From JBBRYW01 sp038253945 (GTDB lineage: Bacteria; Actinomycetota; Thermoleophilia; Gaiellales; Gaiellaceae): a DNA stretch of 62,816 nt. Location: the NCBI GenBank assembly GCA_038253945.1, contig JBBSGR010000014.1, positions 1-62,816 of the forward strand, in the 5' to 3' direction. The notes beneath the pieces are model-generated. The model was not told the DNA's origin. It made no database searches and saw nothing but the letters and a program-made list of their open reading frames with translations. The translations under genes and the position numbers were made by a program. Of the stretch, positions 41,069 through 51,661 are shown piece after piece (positions within the stretch are counted from its first letter, which is position 1; each line of letters begins with the position of its first letter).

Positions 41069-41614
41069 TCAAGCGCGCCACTCGGAGCGCAGGATCCCGT
41101 ACGCGTCGTCGTCGACGAGCTCTCCCCACTTTCGATGATGCTCGCGCCGCACGCCCTCGTGGCGCATGCCGATCTTTTGCAGCACCCGGCCCGAGGCGGG
41201 ATTCGTGGAGAAGTGGTAGGCGTAGACGCGGTTCAGCCCCAGCTGCTCGAACGCGTACCCGACGATCGCCGCGGCCGCCTCGGTCGCGTAGCCGCGGCCC
41301 CAGTGCGGTCGTCCGATCCAGTAACCGAGCTCCGCGCGCTCGTGCTCGCGCTCGATCCGGAGGCTGATCGCGCCGAGGAGCGCGCCGTCCAGCAGCCGCT
41401 CGACCGCCAGCGTGAGCCCGTCTTCGCGTTCGGCGCCGCCGGCGTGAGTGGCGATCCACGTCGCCGCGGCCCCTGCGGGATATGGATGCGGCATTGTCAG
41501 CGTGCCCGCGGCCACCTCCCGTTCCCCGGCAAGCCGCTCGACCTCGGGCGCGTCGTCCGGCGTGAAGGCGCGGAGCACCAGCCGCTCGGACTGCAGCTGT
41601 CGAAGCTCGGCCAT
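41069..41614 (-). CDS. GNAT acetyltransferase, RimJ/RimL type
   Basis: 181-aa N-acetyltransferase: SERLVLRAFTPDDAPEVERL, AELGYWIGRPHWGRGYATEA (the acetyl-CoA-binding loop, HWGRGYATEA being the RxxGxA-like motif) and NPASGRVLQKIGMRHEGVRR. Similar to RimJ/RimL acetylating ribosomal-protein or small-molecule amines; the substrate is unknown. AAGGAG eight bases upstream of ATG 41614 is the ribosome site. It lies inside the truncated end of the preceding gene, as described there. Confidence 0.9.
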   Translation of the reverse strand: MAELRQLQSERLVLRAFTPDDAPEVERLAGEREVAAGTLTMPHPYPAGAAATWIATHAGGAEREDGLTLAVERLLDGALLGAISLRIEREHERAELGYWIGRPHWGRGYATEAAAAIVGYAFEQLGLNRVYAYHFSTNPASGRVLQKIGMRHEGVRREHHRKWGELVDDDAYGILRSEWRA

Positions 41615-41616
41615 GC

Positions 41617-42037
41617 CTACCGCTCCTTCCAGCTCGGTCTGACCGGGGCGATCAGATCCTGGAACCCGTGCTCCGCCGCGATCGCGGTCATCCCCTCGAG
41701 CGCCGCTCGGCTGACGCCCTGGCCCTGACGCGCCGCCGGAACCATGATCACGAGCGCGCAGAGAGCGTTCGCCCCGCCCTGCTCGAAGCCACGCTCGATC
41801 GCACCGTCGATTCCCTGCGGCAGGTCGTCCAGGTCCCGTTCCAGCGCAGCGGGATCGAGCGCGCCCGCGCGATCTCGTTGCCCTCGACGAGGTGGAACTG
41901 GAAGTCGGGCAGCTCCTCGGTGAGCCGCCCCCAGTACAGGTTGAGGACGTCCCCGTGGTTGTTGTACTCGGGGAGGACGTCCTTCGTCAGCTGCCACGCC
42001 GGCTCGACCAGGTCCGGGCGCTGACGGACCGTCTCGA

Positions 42038-42038
<1 letters not shown>
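41617..42038 (-). pseudogene. Truncated and frameshifted GNAT-like gene
   Basis: Frame 1 gives VETVRQRPDLVEPAWQLTKD then VLPEYNNHGDVLNLYWGRLT and ends near ARSIPLRWNGT. Frame 2 continues DLDDLPQGIDGAIERGFEQG and ALVIMVPAARQGQGVSRAAL, the acetyl-CoA loop, as far as IAPVRPSWKER then TAG. The frame change is near 41832-41838. No start codon exists in frame at the N-terminus, which abuts the acs stop at 42038, and ~100 C-terminal residues that I would expect are missing, the next gene beginning immediately. So the gene is damaged at start, middle and end. Confidence 0.6.
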
Positions 42039-44008
<1,970 letters not shown>

Positions 44009-44013
44009 GCGTC

Positions 44014-44694
44014 CTACCTTCCTCGCGTCGTCGCGGGCCTGGCCGGTAGGCCGGTACCCGTCCACAGTGGGCGCCCGATCGGCAGGATCGGCCGACCCTC
44101 GTTCATGCCGGCGACCACGAGTGCGGCAGACGCGTACCAGGCGGTGAGGGCGGTAACGATGCCGAGCCAGCCGCCGAGGTGCGTGATGTAGGCGCTGTTG
44201 CCGTGCGCCTCGCGGAAGAATCCGATCGCGAGGACGATCTCCGTCAGCTCGAGCGTCGCGAAGACCGCAAAGACCGCCATGTTGATCCTCGTGCTCCAGA
44301 GAAGCATGTACGTATTGAAGATCGCGAACGCCAGCAGAAACCAGGCGAGCGCATTCGGAACGTCGGGGCCGTGCAGGCCCGCCCCTAGCTTCGTCGTCTC
44401 GATCAAGACGACGAAAATCCCCAGCGAGAGCCAGAAGCCGCCGTAGGTGGAGAACGCTGTCGCGCCGAAGACGTTGCGGTTCCTGAATTCCCACATCCCG
44501 GCAAACAACTGCACGAGCCCGCCGTAGAAGAGTGCCGCCCCGACCCAGATCACGTCCGGGATGAAGGTGGCGTTGTGCCCGCTCAGCAGGAACGTCGTCA
44601 GCGCAAAGGCGGCCAACCCGAGCGGCGCGGGGTCGGCGACGGGCAAAGATGGTCGGTCAGCAGCTACCGCAGGTATCTCCTCAACAACCGCCAT
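44014..44694 (-). CDS. AceTr (GPR1/FUN34/YaaH) family acetate transporter
   Basis: 226-aa six-helix channel-like protein. DPAPLGLAAFALTTFLLSGH is the family's N-P-A-P-L-G-L/M signature (Asp for Asn here), then YGGLVQLFAGMWEFRNRNVF and ATAFSTYGGFWLSLG. Mediates acetate or succinate entry across the membrane. GGAGGG lies six bases before ATG 44694. Directly upstream of acs, which supplies the functional link. Confidence 0.92.
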   Translation of the reverse strand: MAVVEEIPAVAADRPSLPVADPAPLGLAAFALTTFLLSGHNATFIPDVIWVGAALFYGGLVQLFAGMWEFRNRNVFGATAFSTYGGFWLSLGIFVVLIETTKLGAGLHGPDVPNALAWFLLAFAIFNTYMLLWSTRINMAVFAVFATLELTEIVLAIGFFREAHGNSAYITHLGGWLGIVTALTAWYASAALVVAGMNEGRPILPIGRPLWTGTGLPARPATTRGR

Positions 44695-44806
44695 GGCGAT
44701 CCCTCCCTCGTGTGGAGGCCCCTTCGCGCTCGCAGCGCGCGGCGAGGTCTGATTGCTATCGCGTTGGCCCTACCCCGCAGGCGCGTCTTCTAAGCGCGCC
44801 CCGCGC

Positions 44807-45940
44807 CTACGGCGCCAGGTCGTAGGGAAAGCTCGTGAGATTCTCGGCGCCGTCCTCGGTCACGAGCACGAGATCCTCGAGCCGGCAGCCGCCGAATCCC
44901 TGGCGGTACAGGCCCGGCTCGATCGTGATCACGTCTCCCGGGACGAGCTCGTTCTGCCCGACGCGCCCGATCACGGGATCCTCGTGCACGTTCAGGCCGA
45001 CGCCGTGGCCGAGCGAGTGGAAGAAGCCGTCGTTCAAAGGCTCTCCGTCCTCCTTCGTCCGCGGCGTCGGGTAGCCCTCGCGCTCGAAGATCTCGCACGC
45101 GCCGGCGTCGAGGTCCTTCCCCGTGACGCCCGGCCTGATCTCCGCGAGCGCCCGCTCGATCGCCTCGCGGCAGAGGCGCTGCCACTCGACGACCTCAGCC
45201 GGCGGCTCGCCGATCACGAAGGTCCGCGTCATGTCGGCGAAGCAGGCGGACTCCTGGTCGCGCGGCCAGATGTCGATCACGATCGGCTCGCCGGCCCGGA
45301 TCGGCCCCGAGCCGAGCTCGTGGCCGACGGCCCCCTGCGGCCCCGGCGAGAGGATGAAGTCGTCGGAAGTCGCGCCATGCTCGAGGAACGTCTGCGTCAT
45401 CGCCAGCTTGACCCGCTCGACGGTGAGCGGCTCGCCGTCCACGAAGATGCCTTCGCCGTCTGGCTCTGCGCGGCGGAGCAGGTCGCGCGCGACCCGCATC
45501 CCGGCCTCGGCTGCCCGCTGTGCGCGTCGCATCCCGGCGAGCTCTGCCTCGCTCTTGACTCGACGGCGCTCGGCGAAGAACTTGCGATCGGCGCGCAGCC
45601 GGATGCCGTTGGCGCGCAGGTGATCGGCAAGCTGGAGCGGAAACCAGAACGGGACGACCGCCTCTCGGACGCCGAGGGAGCGGCAGGCGCGCAGCAGCAG
45701 CTCGTCCCGGAGCTCGTCGGGGGTGAGTCCCGACTTGACCAGTTCGTCGATCCCGAACTCCTCCTGCGGATGCAGCTCGAGCCCGAGCGAGCCCATGCGG
45801 GCAAGCTCCATCGTGTGGTTCACGACGTGGCGGGTGCCGTCTCGCTCGACGTAGAGGAACGGGTCCGGGACCAGCAGGGGCACCTCGTGGCGCATCTCCT
45901 GCGAGCGCACGGTGTCGCCATAGATCAGGACGTCTGGCAC
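44807..45940 (-). CDS. M24 family Xaa-Pro aminopeptidase-like protein
   Basis: 377-aa creatinase/aminopeptidase P fold. Metal ligands are all visible: IVIDIWPRDQES (Asp), CFADMTRTF (Asp), SLGHGVGLNVHEDP (His), ITIEPGLYRQG (Glu) and CRLEDLVLV (Glu). The N-terminal ~140 residues are the creatinase N-domain. Cleaves N-terminal residues preceding proline, or related bonds; cytoplasmic. Divergent from the amidohydrolase operon at 46024. Confidence 0.92.
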   Translation of the reverse strand: MPDVLIYGDTVRSQEMRHEVPLLVPDPFLYVERDGTRHVVNHTMELARMGSLGLELHPQEEFGIDELVKSGLTPDELRDELLLRACRSLGVREAVVPFWFPLQLADHLRANGIRLRADRKFFAERRRVKSEAELAGMRRAQRAAEAGMRVARDLLRRAEPDGEGIFVDGEPLTVERVKLAMTQTFLEHGATSDDFILSPGPQGAVGHELGSGPIRAGEPIVIDIWPRDQESACFADMTRTFVIGEPPAEVVEWQRLCREAIERALAEIRPGVTGKDLDAGACEIFEREGYPTPRTKEDGEPLNDGFFHSLGHGVGLNVHEDPVIGRVGQNELVPGDVITIEPGLYRQGFGGCRLEDLVLVTEDGAENLTSFPYDLAP

Positions 45941-46023
45941 CGGGCGCGATCCTACCTCGCGGGCACGAGACCGGTTCGGGAGGCGGGTCCCGGGACCGGG
46001 TCCGGTACGTAGACTCCAGCGTC

Positions 46024-47178
46024 ATGCAGGACGTCCTCTCGCGCGCGCAGAACCTCTTCGCCGCCTACGACGAGGAGCTCCGGCGGGAGCTTCCCCAGGG
46101 CGCGGAGATCTTCGACGCGCACGTCCACCTCGGTAACGACATCGACGGGATGCGGGGCGACTACGAGGAGCTCGAGGCGCTGCTCGACGGCTACGGAATA
46201 TCGCGCTGCTTCATGTTCTGCATGGACGAGCCCGATCGCCACCCGGCTTTCCGGGCGGCGAACGACCGGACGCTCGCCTTCGCGGAGCGCTCGGGCGGCC
46301 GATTCATTCCCTTTGTGCGGCTCGACCTCACAGAAGGGCCGATCGAGGAGGCCGCACGCTGCCTGGACGCCGGCGCGCGGGGAATCAAGCTTCACCCGCG
46401 CGCGCAGGGCTTCCTGCTGAACGACGAGCGCCTCGCGCCCGTGTTCGAGCTCGCCGCCGCGCGGCGAGTGCCGATCCTGATCCACGGCGGGCGCGGCCTG
46501 CCGCCCATCGCCGACCACCTCGCCCGCCTCGTCGAGACCTACTCGGAAGCCCAGCTCATCATCGCCCACGCGGGCATCGCGGACCTGGGCGCGCTCGCCG
46601 AGCGCTTCGCCGGTCGAGCCGGCGTGTTCTTCGACACGTCGGTCTGGAGCCCGGTCGACCTGCTCGACTTCTTTCACCGAATCGCTCCCGAGCAGATTCT
46701 CTACGCCTCGGACTACCCCTACGGACAGCAGCCCTCCTCGCTCCTGATCTCCCTGCGAACGGCGCGGCTCGCCGGGCTCGAAGACGACGAGCTGCGCAAC
46801 ATGCTCGCCGGGAACGCCGACCGCATTGCCGAGGGGGAGGCGCCGCTCTCACCGACGAGGGCGAAGGGGAGCGACACGCTCGTGCAGCCGATGGCCCTTG
46901 CGCGCATTCACCAGTATCTGTCAATGGCGACGCCGCTGCTGTGGACTCGCCAACCGGATACGCTCGGTGTGCTCGGTCTCGCGATCAACGCGTGCCAGGA
47001 GCGAAACGGGCTGCCCGACGAGCTCGACCGGATCAAGGAGCTGCTCCTGACTGCCCGCGACCTCTGGCGCGACCTGGCCGACGCCGAGGACGAAACGGAG
47101 CGGCGGCGCCTCACGCGCACCACCTTTCGGCTGATCCACCTGGCCGACATCTGGGCGGTGACCTCCCCCGGTGCCTGA
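46024..47178 (+). CDS. Amidohydrolase 2 family metal-dependent hydrolase
   Basis: 384-aa TIM-barrel amidohydrolase (PF04909-like). DAHVHLGND is the HxH metal pair, GIKLHPRAQGF, PILIHGGRGL, LIIAHAGIAD (metal His) and LYASDYPYG (metal Asp). The extra C-terminal ~100 residues are helical. Family members hydrolyse or decarboxylate cyclic or aromatic carboxylates. Its stop overlaps the 2Fe-2S subunit gene by 8 bp, so it is the first gene of the Mo-hydroxylase operon and may process that enzyme's product. Confidence 0.85.
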   Translation: MQDVLSRAQNLFAAYDEELRRELPQGAEIFDAHVHLGNDIDGMRGDYEELEALLDGYGISRCFMFCMDEPDRHPAFRAANDRTLAFAERSGGRFIPFVRLDLTEGPIEEAARCLDAGARGIKLHPRAQGFLLNDERLAPVFELAAARRVPILIHGGRGLPPIADHLARLVETYSEAQLIIAHAGIADLGALAERFAGRAGVFFDTSVWSPVDLLDFFHRIAPEQILYASDYPYGQQPSSLLISLRTARLAGLEDDELRNMLAGNADRIAEGEAPLSPTRAKGSDTLVQPMALARIHQYLSMATPLLWTRQPDTLGVLGLAINACQERNGLPDELDRIKELLLTARDLWRDLADAEDETERRRLTRTTFRLIHLADIWAVTSPGA

Positions 47179-47635
47179 GCAGCTGAAGGTGAACGGCGGC
47201 GCCTACCAGGTCGACGTCCCGGTCGGGTGGACACTCGCCGAGACGCTCCGCGACGAGCTCGGCCTCACCGGCACGAAGATCGCGTGCGGCGAGGGCCACT
47301 GCGGCGCCTGCACCGTCCAGCTCGACGGTGTTCCCACACTGGCGTGCATCACGCTCGTCCACACTGTCTCCGGCCGGGAGGTGACGACGATCGAGGGTCT
47401 CCGTCACCATCCGCTCGTCGACGCCTTCGTGCGCGCCGACGCGCTGCAGTGCGGCTTTTGCACTCCCGGGCAGATCGTGTCGGCCGCTGCACTGGTCGAG
47501 GCGAGCCCGAGGCCGTCGCGCGACGAGATACGACATGCCATGGCCGGAAACCTGTGCCGCTGCGGCGCCTATCCGAAAATCGAGGAGGCCATCGAGATGG
47601 TGAGCAGACACTCTGCCAGCGAGGAAGCGAGCTGA
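47171..47635 (+). CDS. 2Fe-2S subunit of xanthine dehydrogenase-family enzyme
   Basis: 154 aa, GTG start. Two [2Fe-2S] clusters: the plant-ferredoxin type CGEGHCGACTVQLDGV with a later Cys (TLACI), and the four-helix type CGFCTPGQIV…CRCGAYP. Transfers electrons between the molybdopterin and FAD subunits. Overlaps the amidohydrolase upstream, and the large subunit starts 1 bp after its stop. Confidence 0.95.
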   Translation: MPEQLKVNGGAYQVDVPVGWTLAETLRDELGLTGTKIACGEGHCGACTVQLDGVPTLACITLVHTVSGREVTTIEGLRHHPLVDAFVRADALQCGFCTPGQIVSAAALVEASPRPSRDEIRHAMAGNLCRCGAYPKIEEAIEMVSRHSASEEAS

Positions 47636-47636
47636 C

Positions 47637-49901
47637 GTGGCGCGACTGATCCGCACCGAGAAGGAAGTCGAGGGCCGCTACACCGAGCAGTGGATCGTGG
47701 TCGAGGAGGACGCGCTCGACCAGTGGCCTGCCGGCCCGCTCGAGGTCGTCGGCCGCGACGCCACCAGAACGGACGGCCTCGAGCGCGCGCGAGGCGAAGC
47801 GCGGTACACGGCCGACATCCAGCTCCCCGGCATGCTCCACGCGGCGGTTCTCCGTAGCCCGCATGCGCGGGCACGCCTCACGTCGCTCGATCTGGCTCCG
47901 GCGCTCGCCGCGCCGGGTGTCCGTGCCGCGCTCTCGCCCGGCGAGATCGAGCAGCTGACCCGCGAGCCGGGTTACATGGGCGCGCCGGTCGCAGCCGTCG
48001 CGGCCGACACCTTCCGTGAGGCGCGTGCGGCCCTCGAGCTGATCGACGCCGGGTGGGAGGAGCTAGAGCCGCTGCTCGACCCCGACGAGGCCGTCGCCCG
48101 CGGCTCGTTCGTGAGCGACCCGAGCCGGTACGAGCGGGGCGACCTCGAGCGCGGGCTCGCCGAGGCGGACGTCGTCGTGGAGGCCGAGTACCGAACGCAG
48201 ACGGTGCTCCACAACTCGATGGAGTCGCACCAGGCCGTCTGCGCCTGGGAGGGAGACTCGCTCACCGTCTACATCTCGACGCAGTACATCTGGGGAGTGC
48301 GCGACGATGTCGCGGATCAGCTCGGGCTGCCCCCCGACAAGGTGCGTGTCGTCTGCAATTTCATGGGCGGCGGCTTCGGCTCGAAGAACGGCCCGGGCGA
48401 CTACACGTTCATCGCGGCGGAGCTCGCGCGGCGCACCGGCCGACCGGTCCGCTGCGCCCTGACGCGGCGCGAGGAGAATCTCGCAACCGGCAACCGCAAC
48501 GCGACGATTCAGCGCCTCAAGGTGGGCGCGCGCTCCGACGGCACGTTGACGGCACTCGGCGGAGACTTCGTCAACGCTGTTGGCTTCCGCGGCTGGTCAC
48601 CGTCGACCGGCGGCCCGATGCAGATGCTCTACGCCTGCGACAACGTCCGGATCGTCGAGCACGGCGCGAAGCTCAACACGCCGCCGAACGCGGCCTTCCG
48701 CGCGCCCGGGTTCGTCGAGGGCACTTTCGGACTCGAGTGCCTGATGGACGAGCTCGCGGCGAAGCTCGACGTCGATCCGCTCGAGCTACGGCGCCGGAAC
48801 TACGCACACTCCGACCTGGTCGACGGCCGACCGTTCTCCTCCAAGAATCTCGCCGAGTGCTACCGCCGCGCCGAGCCGCACTGGGAGCGTCGCAAGGAGG
48901 TGCAGGCACGCTCGGAGGGATCCTGGAAGCGCGGCGTCGGCCTCGCGAGCCAGGTCTGGTACGGCGGCGGCGGACCGCCCTCGTACGCGTGGGTGCGCGT
49001 CGGCTCGGACGGTCACGCGGCGGTTATCACGGCCATGCAGGACATCGGAACCGGCTCGCGGACGGCGATGGCGCAGATCGCCGCCGAGGAGCTCGGGCTG
49101 TCGGTCGACCGCGTGGAGGTCTCCCTCGGGGATTCGGCGCGCGGTCCGTTCGCTTCGATCTCCGCCGGCTCGTCGACGATCCCGAGCATGGGGCCCGCCG
49201 TGCGGGCGGCGGCCGCAGACGCGGCGAGCCAGATCATCGAGATCGCGGCGCAGCGCTACCACCTCGAGGAGCGCGTTCTCTCGCTGAAGAGCGGCCACAT
49301 CGTCTCGGCCGACGGCGGCTCGTGGCCTCTCGAGGAGATCACAGGACTGCTGGGAGACGGGCAGATCCTCGGCAAGGGCGCCCGCGGCCCCAACCCGGCC
49401 GGGATGCGAACGCTGACTTTCGGCGTCCAGGTGGCCGAGGTGGCCGTGGACGTGGAGACCGGCGAGGTTCGCGTCGACCGGATCGCCGCAATCCACGACG
49501 TCGGACGCGTGATCAACCCACTCGGCGCGTCCAGTCAGGTCGAGGGCGGAATCATCCAGGGCATCGGGCACACGCTTTCCGAGCAGCGCCTGATCGACCC
49601 GGGGACGGGCCGGGTCCTGACGCAGACGCTCGACGCCTACAAGCTGCCGACGATCGCGGACGTGCCCGAGATCGTGACCGAGCTGATCGATGAGCCCGAC
49701 GCGCACCTGACGAATCTGGGCGCCAAGGGGCTCGGCGAGCCGCCGATCATCCCCACCTCGGCCGCAATCGCGAACGCGATCCGCGACGCGACGGGCGCTG
49801 ACGTGCGCTCGCTGCCGATCAGCCGCGAGGAGATGCTGCGAGCACTGCGCGAGGCGAGGGAGCGGGAGAGGAGGGCACCGGTTGGAGCTGCTGCGAGCTG
49901 A
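47637..49901 (+). CDS. Molybdopterin-binding subunit of xanthine dehydrogenase-family enzyme
   Basis: 754 aa. GEARYTADIQLPGMLHAAVL starts the family core; Mo-cofactor contacts include MGGGFGSKNGPGD and AFRAPGFVEG, and the catalytic Glu is in GAKGLGEPPIIPT. Hydroxylates a carbon of an N-heterocycle, aromatic CoA ester, aldehyde or CO-type substrate; the active-site Gln/Arg pattern cannot be resolved by eye. No CoxL-type VAYRCSFR loop is present, so it is not a form I CO dehydrogenase. Partners: the 2Fe-2S (47171) and FAD (49882) subunits. Confidence 0.93.
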   Translation: MARLIRTEKEVEGRYTEQWIVVEEDALDQWPAGPLEVVGRDATRTDGLERARGEARYTADIQLPGMLHAAVLRSPHARARLTSLDLAPALAAPGVRAALSPGEIEQLTREPGYMGAPVAAVAADTFREARAALELIDAGWEELEPLLDPDEAVARGSFVSDPSRYERGDLERGLAEADVVVEAEYRTQTVLHNSMESHQAVCAWEGDSLTVYISTQYIWGVRDDVADQLGLPPDKVRVVCNFMGGGFGSKNGPGDYTFIAAELARRTGRPVRCALTRREENLATGNRNATIQRLKVGARSDGTLTALGGDFVNAVGFRGWSPSTGGPMQMLYACDNVRIVEHGAKLNTPPNAAFRAPGFVEGTFGLECLMDELAAKLDVDPLELRRRNYAHSDLVDGRPFSSKNLAECYRRAEPHWERRKEVQARSEGSWKRGVGLASQVWYGGGGPPSYAWVRVGSDGHAAVITAMQDIGTGSRTAMAQIAAEELGLSVDRVEVSLGDSARGPFASISAGSSTIPSMGPAVRAAAADAASQIIEIAAQRYHLEERVLSLKSGHIVSADGGSWPLEEITGLLGDGQILGKGARGPNPAGMRTLTFGVQVAEVAVDVETGEVRVDRIAAIHDVGRVINPLGASSQVEGGIIQGIGHTLSEQRLIDPGTGRVLTQTLDAYKLPTIADVPEIVTELIDEPDAHLTNLGAKGLGEPPIIPTSAAIANAIRDATGADVRSLPISREEMLRALREARERERRAPVGAAAS

Positions 49902-50745
49902 GTCGGCCGAGGCGGCGAGGGCCGCACTCGGCAACGGCTCGGTCGCGCTCGCCGGCGGAACGGAGCTCGTTCCGCTGCTTCGCGACGGAATCGTTCGCGC
50001 CGAGCGGCTCGTCGAGCTGCGCAGCGCTGTCCCCCGGGGCATCTCCGACACCGGCGTCGGCAGCGCGTCCAGCTCCATCGTGATCGGCGCAGGGACGAGC
50101 CTCGCCGAGCTCGAGGTCGACCCGCAGGTGCCGGATGCCCTCCGCGAGGCGTGCCGGCTAGCCGCATCGCCGCAGCTCCGCTCGGCGGGCACGATCGGCG
50201 GGAACCTGCTCCAGGCGACCCGATGCTGGTACTGGCGGCTCGAGTTCCCCTGTTATCTGCACGGCGGCGATCGCTGTCACGCCAGGGAAGGCGTCCATTC
50301 CGAGCACGCCATCTTCGGCAACGAGCGCTGCGCCTCTGCTCATCCATCCGACCCGGCGGCGGCACTCGTCGCGCTCGGCGCGCGCCTGCAGACGACGCAT
50401 CGGGAGCTCCCTCTCACCGACCTGTACCGCCTGCCCACCGACGACGACCGCAACGTGACGGCGCTCGCGCCCGACGAGCTGATCCTCGAGCTCGACGTTC
50501 CCTCACCCCAGCGGAGCGTCTACTTGAAGGCGATGGACCGGCGGCGCTGGGCTTTTCCGCTCGTCGGCGTCGCGGCTGCTCGCTTCGCAGAGGGAAGCCG
50601 CCTCGCGCTCGCGGGGGTGGCGCCGATTCCATGGGCGCTGGACGGCGAGGGAGCGCTCGACCAGGCGACGCCTCTCCCAGGGACGGCATACAAGGCCGAG
50701 ATCGCACGCGCACTCGTTCGGCGCGCTCTTGCTTCGCTCCAGTGA
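49882..50745 (+). CDS. FAD-binding subunit with four-Cys insert
   Basis: 287 aa, TTG start 20 bp inside the large-subunit end. FAD binding: VALAGGTELVPLLRDGI and SAGTIGGNLLQATRCWYWRL. The following segment has four cysteines: RCWYW, FPCYL, DRCHA and ERCASA. In 4-hydroxybenzoyl-CoA reductase the equivalent FAD subunit uses such an insert to hold an extra [4Fe-4S] cluster, so this enzyme probably carries one, perhaps favouring low-potential electron transfer. The stop overlaps the next gene (GTGA). Confidence 0.92.
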   Translation: MELLRAESAEAARAALGNGSVALAGGTELVPLLRDGIVRAERLVELRSAVPRGISDTGVGSASSSIVIGAGTSLAELEVDPQVPDALREACRLAASPQLRSAGTIGGNLLQATRCWYWRLEFPCYLHGGDRCHAREGVHSEHAIFGNERCASAHPSDPAAALVALGARLQTTHRELPLTDLYRLPTDDDRNVTALAPDELILELDVPSPQRSVYLKAMDRRRWAFPLVGVAAARFAEGSRLALAGVAPIPWALDGEGALDQATPLPGTAYKAEIARALVRRALASLQ

Positions 50746-51311
50746 GACGGGCGGGGCTGGCAGCGCTCTGTATCGTCCTGCTCGCCGCCGGCTGCGGTGG
50801 CTCGAAATCGAAGAAGGAGGGCGGGATCGAGGCGGGCAAGACATATGACGCGGTGGTCGAGACGGATCACGGCACATTCACGATCAGGCTCGATACCGAG
50901 CACTCGCCGAAGACGACCGGCTCGTTCGTCAAGCTCGCGGAAAAGGGCTTCTTCGACGGCACGATCTTCCATCGGATCGTTCCAGGGTTCGTGATCCAGG
51001 GCGGCGATCCGACCGGCACGGGAACCGGCGGTCCCGGATACAAGACGGTCGAGGCGCCTCCATCCGACACGCGTTACACGCATGGGGTCGTCGCGATGGC
51101 GAAGGCGGCAAACGAGGCAGCCGGAACGGCTGGAAGCCAGTTCTTCGTCGTGACGGCAGCCGACGCGGGCCTGCCGCCGGATTACGCCGTCCTCGGCAAG
51201 GTCAGCGACGGGCTGGACGTGGTCGACACGATCGGCAAGCTCGGCGCCCCCTCGACCGAGAAGCCGACCGAGCGGGTCGAGATCAAGCACCTGACGATCA
51301 AGACGTCGTAG
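50742..51311 (+). CDS. Lipoprotein cyclophilin-type peptidyl-prolyl isomerase
   Basis: 189 aa. Lipobox LAAGCGG at residues ~14-20 predicts a membrane-anchored lipoprotein. The cyclophilin domain has FVKLAEKGFFDGTIFHRIVP, GFVIQGGDPTGTGTGG and GSQFFVVTAADAGLPPDYAV, with the catalytic Arg in FHRIVPGF. Accelerates proline isomerisation in exported proteins. GTG overlaps the FAD-subunit stop, an unexpected position for a general chaperone between subunit and cofactor genes. Confidence 0.92.
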   Translation: MRRAGLAALCIVLLAAGCGGSKSKKEGGIEAGKTYDAVVETDHGTFTIRLDTEHSPKTTGSFVKLAEKGFFDGTIFHRIVPGFVIQGGDPTGTGTGGPGYKTVEAPPSDTRYTHGVVAMAKAANEAAGTAGSQFFVVTAADAGLPPDYAVLGKVSDGLDVVDTIGKLGAPSTEKPTERVEIKHLTIKTS

Positions 51312-51380
51312 CGCCGGCAGCCCTCAGCCCGCGACCCCGCCTGTCTCCAGCTTCGCCTACCCGAAGGGGGTCCAGTGCCT

Positions 51381-51661
51381 CTGGCCGCCAGCGGTCCCAA
51401 ACGCCGTGTCCAAGGGACTGTCCCCCAGACATCGCTCCGAAGGACGACTACGGGTGTAACGGAAGCGTGACGATGTATGCACAGGTGGGCCCGTGATTGC
51501 GGCCATCGTCCTGGCCGCCAGCGGTCCCAAACGCCGTGTCCAACGGACTGTCCCCCAGACACAAGGGACTGTCCCCCAGACATCGCTCCGAAGGACGACT
51601 ACGGGTGTAACGGAAGCGTGACGATGTATGCACAGGTGGGCCCGTGATTGCGGCCATCGTC
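51381..51661 (+). repeat. Imperfect tandem duplication (130 + 151 bp)
   Basis: Unit 1 (51381-51510) and unit 2 (51511-51661) are near identical. Unit 2 contains an extra 21-bp duplication of a GGGACTGTCCCCCAGAC-containing piece, which thus occurs three times (from about 51413, 51543 and 51564). Each unit ends with the ribosome-binding and start region of the following nucleotidyltransferase gene, including the GTG and nine codons; the upstream copy at 51494 is a decoy that runs out of frame. GGGAC-T-GTCCC is itself a palindrome. Confidence 0.8.

Noticed and set aside
46024..51311. Operon considered as form I CO dehydrogenase
   Set aside because: The large subunit lacks the CoxL active-site loop and the gene order (amidohydrolase first) is different.
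51381..51661. Short repeats considered as a CRISPR array
   Set aside because: Only two long units with no unique spacers of fixed length; a tandem duplication explains them.
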